From: Streptomyces fructofermentans
GTDB taxonomy: Bacteria > Actinomycetota > Actinomycetes > Streptomycetales > Streptomycetaceae
Direction of reading: 5' to 3'
Assembly (NCBI RefSeq): GCF_014651055.1
Contig: NZ_BMWD01000001.1
Span: forward strand, 106,337 to 170,336
DNA: 64,000 nt
How positions within the stretch are numbered: position 1 is the first letter of the stretch; every line of letters begins with the position of its first letter. This document shows positions 61,565 through 64,000 of this stretch, one piece after another. A program made the translations under genes and the position numbers. The notes below the pieces were generated by a model. It saw nothing but the letters and a program-made list of their open reading frames with translations, did no database searches and was not told where the DNA came from.

Positions 61565-62495
61565 CACCGCTCTCCTGACGAGGACCCGGAGCCCGCAGGC
61601 CCCGCCGGGCAGAGGAGGCCTCCTCGGGGGACTGCTCAGGACCGCCCGCCCCAAGCAGTGGGTCAAGAACGTCCTGGTCGTGGCCGCTCCGGCGGCGGCG
61701 GGCGAACTCTTCTCGCGCCACGCGCTCGTCCAGATCGCGCTCGTCTTCGTGCTGTTCACGGCGTGCGCGGCGAGCGTCTACCTGGTCAACGACGCGCGGG
61801 ACGCCGAGGCCGACCGCGCCCACCCGGTCAAGCGCCACCGCCCGGTGGCCGCCGGACAGGTGCCCGTTCCCGTCGCCTACGGCGTGGGGCTCGTGCTCGC
61901 CGTCGTCGCCCCGACCGCGGCCGTCTTCCTGTGCTCGCCGTTCACCTCGGCGCTGCTGACCGCCTACCTCGGCATGCAGTTCGCGTACTGCGTCAGCCTC
62001 AAGCACGTCCTCGTCGTCGACCTCGCCGTGGTGACCACCGGCTTCCTGATGCGGGCGATGATCGGCGGGCTCGCGCTCGGCATCCCGCTGTCCCGCTGGT
62101 TCCTGATCACGACGGGCTTCGGGGCGCTGTTCATGGTGTCCGCCAAGCGCTACTCCGAAGCCGTGCAGATGGCCGGGAAGGCCGGCGCCACCCGCGCGCT
62201 GCTCACCGAGTACACCACCGGCTACCTGCGCTTCGTGTGGCAGCTCGCGGCCGGGGTCGCCGTCCTCGGCTACTGCCTGTGGGCGCTGGAGGAGGGCGGC
62301 GTCCCGCACACCAGCGTGCTGCCGTGGCGGCAGCTGTCCATGGTCGCCTTCATCCTCGCCGTGCTGCGGTACGCCGTCTTCGCCGACCGCGGCACCGCGG
62401 GGGAGCCCGAGGACGTGGTCCTGCGCGACCGGGCGCTCGCCCTCATCGGCCTCGCCTGGGCCGCGATGTACGGCCTGGCCGTGGCCGACTGGTGA
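61557..62495 (+). CDS. ubiA: Decaprenyl-phosphate phosphoribosyltransferase (UbiA family)
   Basis: 312-residue membrane prenyltransferase-fold protein transferring 5-phosphoribose from PRPP to polyprenyl phosphate. The Asp-rich motif is YLVNDARDAEADRAHP; KQWVKNVLV at the N terminus and the cytoplasmic loop with SAKRYSEAVQ are typical. Eight to nine membrane helices. ATG 61557 overlaps the PAP2 stop by 8 bp, and its own stop overlaps gtrA (GTGA). Confidence 0.92.
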   Translation: MADTALLTRTRSPQAPPGRGGLLGGLLRTARPKQWVKNVLVVAAPAAAGELFSRHALVQIALVFVLFTACAASVYLVNDARDAEADRAHPVKRHRPVAAGQVPVPVAYGVGLVLAVVAPTAAVFLCSPFTSALLTAYLGMQFAYCVSLKHVLVVDLAVVTTGFLMRAMIGGLALGIPLSRWFLITTGFGALFMVSAKRYSEAVQMAGKAGATRALLTEYTTGYLRFVWQLAAGVAVLGYCLWALEEGGVPHTSVLPWRQLSMVAFILAVLRYAVFADRGTAGEPEDVVLRDRALALIGLAWAAMYGLAVADW

Positions 62496-62935
62496 GTCCT
62501 CTCCGCGGGGCGGGCATCCCCCGGTCGCGGGAACTGGTCGGCTTCGCCACCGCGGGACTCCTCGCGTACGCCGCCGATCTCGCCCTGTTCGTGTGGCTGC
62601 GCGGCCCCGTCGGCCTGGACCCGCTGACGGCCAAGTCGCTGTCGTTCGTCGCGGGCTGCTCCGTCGCGTACGCGGGCAACGCGCTCGGGACCTACCGGCA
62701 CGCGACGAGCGGGCTGCGCCAGTACGCGGTGTTCTTCGCGGTGAACATCGCGGGCGCGCTCGTCCAACTGCTCTGCATCCTCGTCAGCCACTACGGCCTC
62801 GGTCTCACCTCGGCGCGCGCCGACACCGTCTCGGGCGCGGGAGTCGGCATGGCCCTTGCCACGGTCCTGCGATTCTGGGGTACCCGCACATTGGTCTTCC
62901 GAGGCGAGGGCAGGGTCGGATCATGGACTGGCTGA
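62492..62935 (+). CDS. GtrA-family small membrane protein
   Basis: 147 residues with four hydrophobic helices (LVGFATAGLLAYAADLALFVWL, SLSFVAGCSVAYAGNALG, YAVFFAVNIAGALVQLLCILV, VGMALATVLRFWGTRTLVF). GtrA proteins assist flipping or transfer of polyprenyl-linked sugars; in mycobacteria a GtrA homologue belongs to the arabinose-donor gene set. GTG 62492 overlaps ubiA by 4 bp. Confidence 0.88.
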   Translation: MSPLRGAGIPRSRELVGFATAGLLAYAADLALFVWLRGPVGLDPLTAKSLSFVAGCSVAYAGNALGTYRHATSGLRQYAVFFAVNIAGALVQLLCILVSHYGLGLTSARADTVSGAGVGMALATVLRFWGTRTLVFRGEGRVGSWTG

Positions 62936-63978
62936 AGAAGCTCCCCGGTGTGGGCCCGTTGGTGATCCGTCTGACCGCCACGCACGCGTGGCGGTCGTAC
63001 GAACGCCTCGACCGCGTCAAGTGGACCCGGCTCGCCGCGGCCATGACCTTCATCAGCTTCATCGCGCTCTTCCCGCTGATCACCGTCGCGGCGGCGATCG
63101 CCGCCGCGACGCTCGACGAGGACGGCGAGAAGAAGCTGGAGGACAAGCTGGCCGAGCAGGTGCCCGGCATCTCCGACCAGCTCGACATCGGCGCGCTGGT
63201 GAACAACGCGGGCACGGTCGGGCTCATCGCGGGCGCGCTGCTGCTGTTCACCGGCATCGGCTGGGTCGGCTCGATGCGCGAGTGCCTGCGCGCGGTCTGG
63301 GAGCTGCCGGACGAGGAGGAGAACCCCCTCCTGCGCAAGCTCAAGGACGGCGGGGTGCTCGTCGGGCTCGGCGGGGCCGTGCTCGTGACGCTCGCCGCTT
63401 CCACCGTCGCCTCGTCCGCGGTGGGCTGGACGGCACGGCAGCTCGGCATCGAAGAGGCCGGCTGGGGCGAGGTGCTGCTGCGGGTCGTGGCGTTCGGCGT
63501 GGCCGTGCTCGCCGACTTCCTGCTGCTCCTGTACGTGCTGACACTGCTGCCGGGCGTCCACCCCTCGCGCCGGCGCCTCGTCGTCGCCGCGCTCCTCGGC
63601 GCCGCCGGGTTCGAGCTGCTGAAGCTGCTGCTCAGCGGCTACATCCAGGGCGTCGCGTCGAAGAGCATGTACGGCGCCTTCGGTGTGCCCGTCGCCCTGC
63701 TCCTGTGGATCAACTTCACGTCGAAGCTGCTGCTGTACTGCGCCGCCTGGACGGCCACCGGGCACGAGGAGCCCGCACACGACAACGGCCCCGACAGCAC
63801 CGACGGTCCCGACGGCCCCGGCAGCACCGACGGCACGGACAGCGCAGGCGGCCGGCACGGCACGGACGGCCCCGACGGCAAGGAAGGGCCCGAGGACGCG
63901 GGCGGCCCCGAGGGTCCGGACCGCCCCGGGAGGCCGGCCGGAGCCGCGGGGCGGGCCGGCCCGGGAAGGGCCGCCTGA
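62923..63978 (+). CDS. YihY/BrkB-family membrane protein with charged low-complexity tail
   Basis: 351 residues. The BrkB/YihY core spans residues 1-280 with about six helices (AAAMTFISFIALFPLITVAAAIAA, VGLIAGALLLFTGIGWVGSM, GGVLVGLGGAVLVTLAASTV, VLADFLLLLYVLTLLPG). The last 70 residues are a Gly/Asp/Pro repeat tail (DGPDG, STDGTD). ATG 62923 overlaps the gtrA gene by 13 bp. Function unclear; cotranscription suggests a role in envelope lipid or glycan export. Confidence 0.88.
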   Translation: MDWLKKLPGVGPLVIRLTATHAWRSYERLDRVKWTRLAAAMTFISFIALFPLITVAAAIAAATLDEDGEKKLEDKLAEQVPGISDQLDIGALVNNAGTVGLIAGALLLFTGIGWVGSMRECLRAVWELPDEEENPLLRKLKDGGVLVGLGGAVLVTLAASTVASSAVGWTARQLGIEEAGWGEVLLRVVAFGVAVLADFLLLLYVLTLLPGVHPSRRRLVVAALLGAAGFELLKLLLSGYIQGVASKSMYGAFGVPVALLLWINFTSKLLLYCAAWTATGHEEPAHDNGPDSTDGPDGPGSTDGTDSAGGRHGTDGPDGKEGPEDAGGPEGPDRPGRPAGAAGRAGPGRAA

Positions 63979-64000
63979 AGTCCCGCGGCGGCCCGGGTCC

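Overview
The window is chromosomal DNA from a Streptomyces or very close relative. GC is about 72 percent, third codon positions are overwhelmingly G or C, GTG starts are frequent, and many genes overlap by 1-4 bp (ATGA, GTGA, TGATG). From memory, the gene order resembles the core-chromosome stretch of S. coelicolor around SCO4797-SCO4839; this was not checked against a database. No insertion sequence, phage, CRISPR array, rRNA or tRNA was seen.

Layout. 1-5.6 kb: the 3' part of the DNA helicase gene pcrA, an M23 cell-wall peptidase, a secreted-type lipase/esterase and icmB, the cobalamin-binding small subunit of an acyl-CoA mutase. 6.0-14.5 kb: a divergent block with a SWIM zinc-finger protein and a DUF5691 protein on one strand and a MoxR-type AAA ATPase, a DUF5682 protein and a VWA protein on the other. 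Between them lies a perfect 18-bp inverted repeat whose arms match the PafBC/RecA-NDp DNA-damage promoter. 15-34.6 kb: central metabolism (sucC-sucD, purN-purH, folD, mdh) interleaved with membrane and regulatory genes: a sigma-like protein with a membrane anchor, a PerM/DUF6350 protein, a kinase fused to a lytic-transglycosylase-like domain, and an XRE/DUF2690 protein. 35.8-43.5 kb: a tightly packed choline/glycine-betaine operon (aldehyde dehydrogenase, GMC choline dehydrogenase, ABC ATPase, fused double permease, binding lipoprotein). 43.6-48.7 kb: an AhpD-like protein divergent from a MocR regulator, a DMT exporter, and a small lipoprotein followed by a glutathionylspermidine-synthase-like ATP-grasp enzyme. 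49-52 kb: rocD and, divergently, glyA2 preceded by a ZTP (pfl) riboswitch. 52.4-55.4 kb: an ECF sigma factor, its overlapping membrane partner and a secreted membrane protein; two promoters of identical architecture precede the sigma gene and the secreted-protein gene. 55.5-58.5 kb: trpS, a 2'-5' RNA ligase-like protein and a repeat lipoprotein. 58.7-64 kb: a decaprenylphosphoryl-arabinose-type cluster, dprE2-dprE1 divergent from PAP2 phosphatase-ubiA-gtrA-yihY.

Functional links. The TCA enzymes SucCD and Mdh, the purine enzymes PurN/PurH and the one-carbon enzymes FolD/GlyA2 form a core metabolic neighbourhood. The ZTP riboswitch ties glyA2 to folate/purine status, and a Crp-type palindrome lies upstream of sucC. 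The betaine operon converts imported choline to the osmoprotectant glycine betaine. The most promising under-described element is the SWIM/MoxR/DUF5682/VWA/DUF5691 block, whose promoters predict DNA-damage induction. Strong hairpin terminators separate most convergent units. Starts were chosen from ribosome binding sites, overlap with the preceding gene, and remembered family lengths; alternatives are given in the entries.
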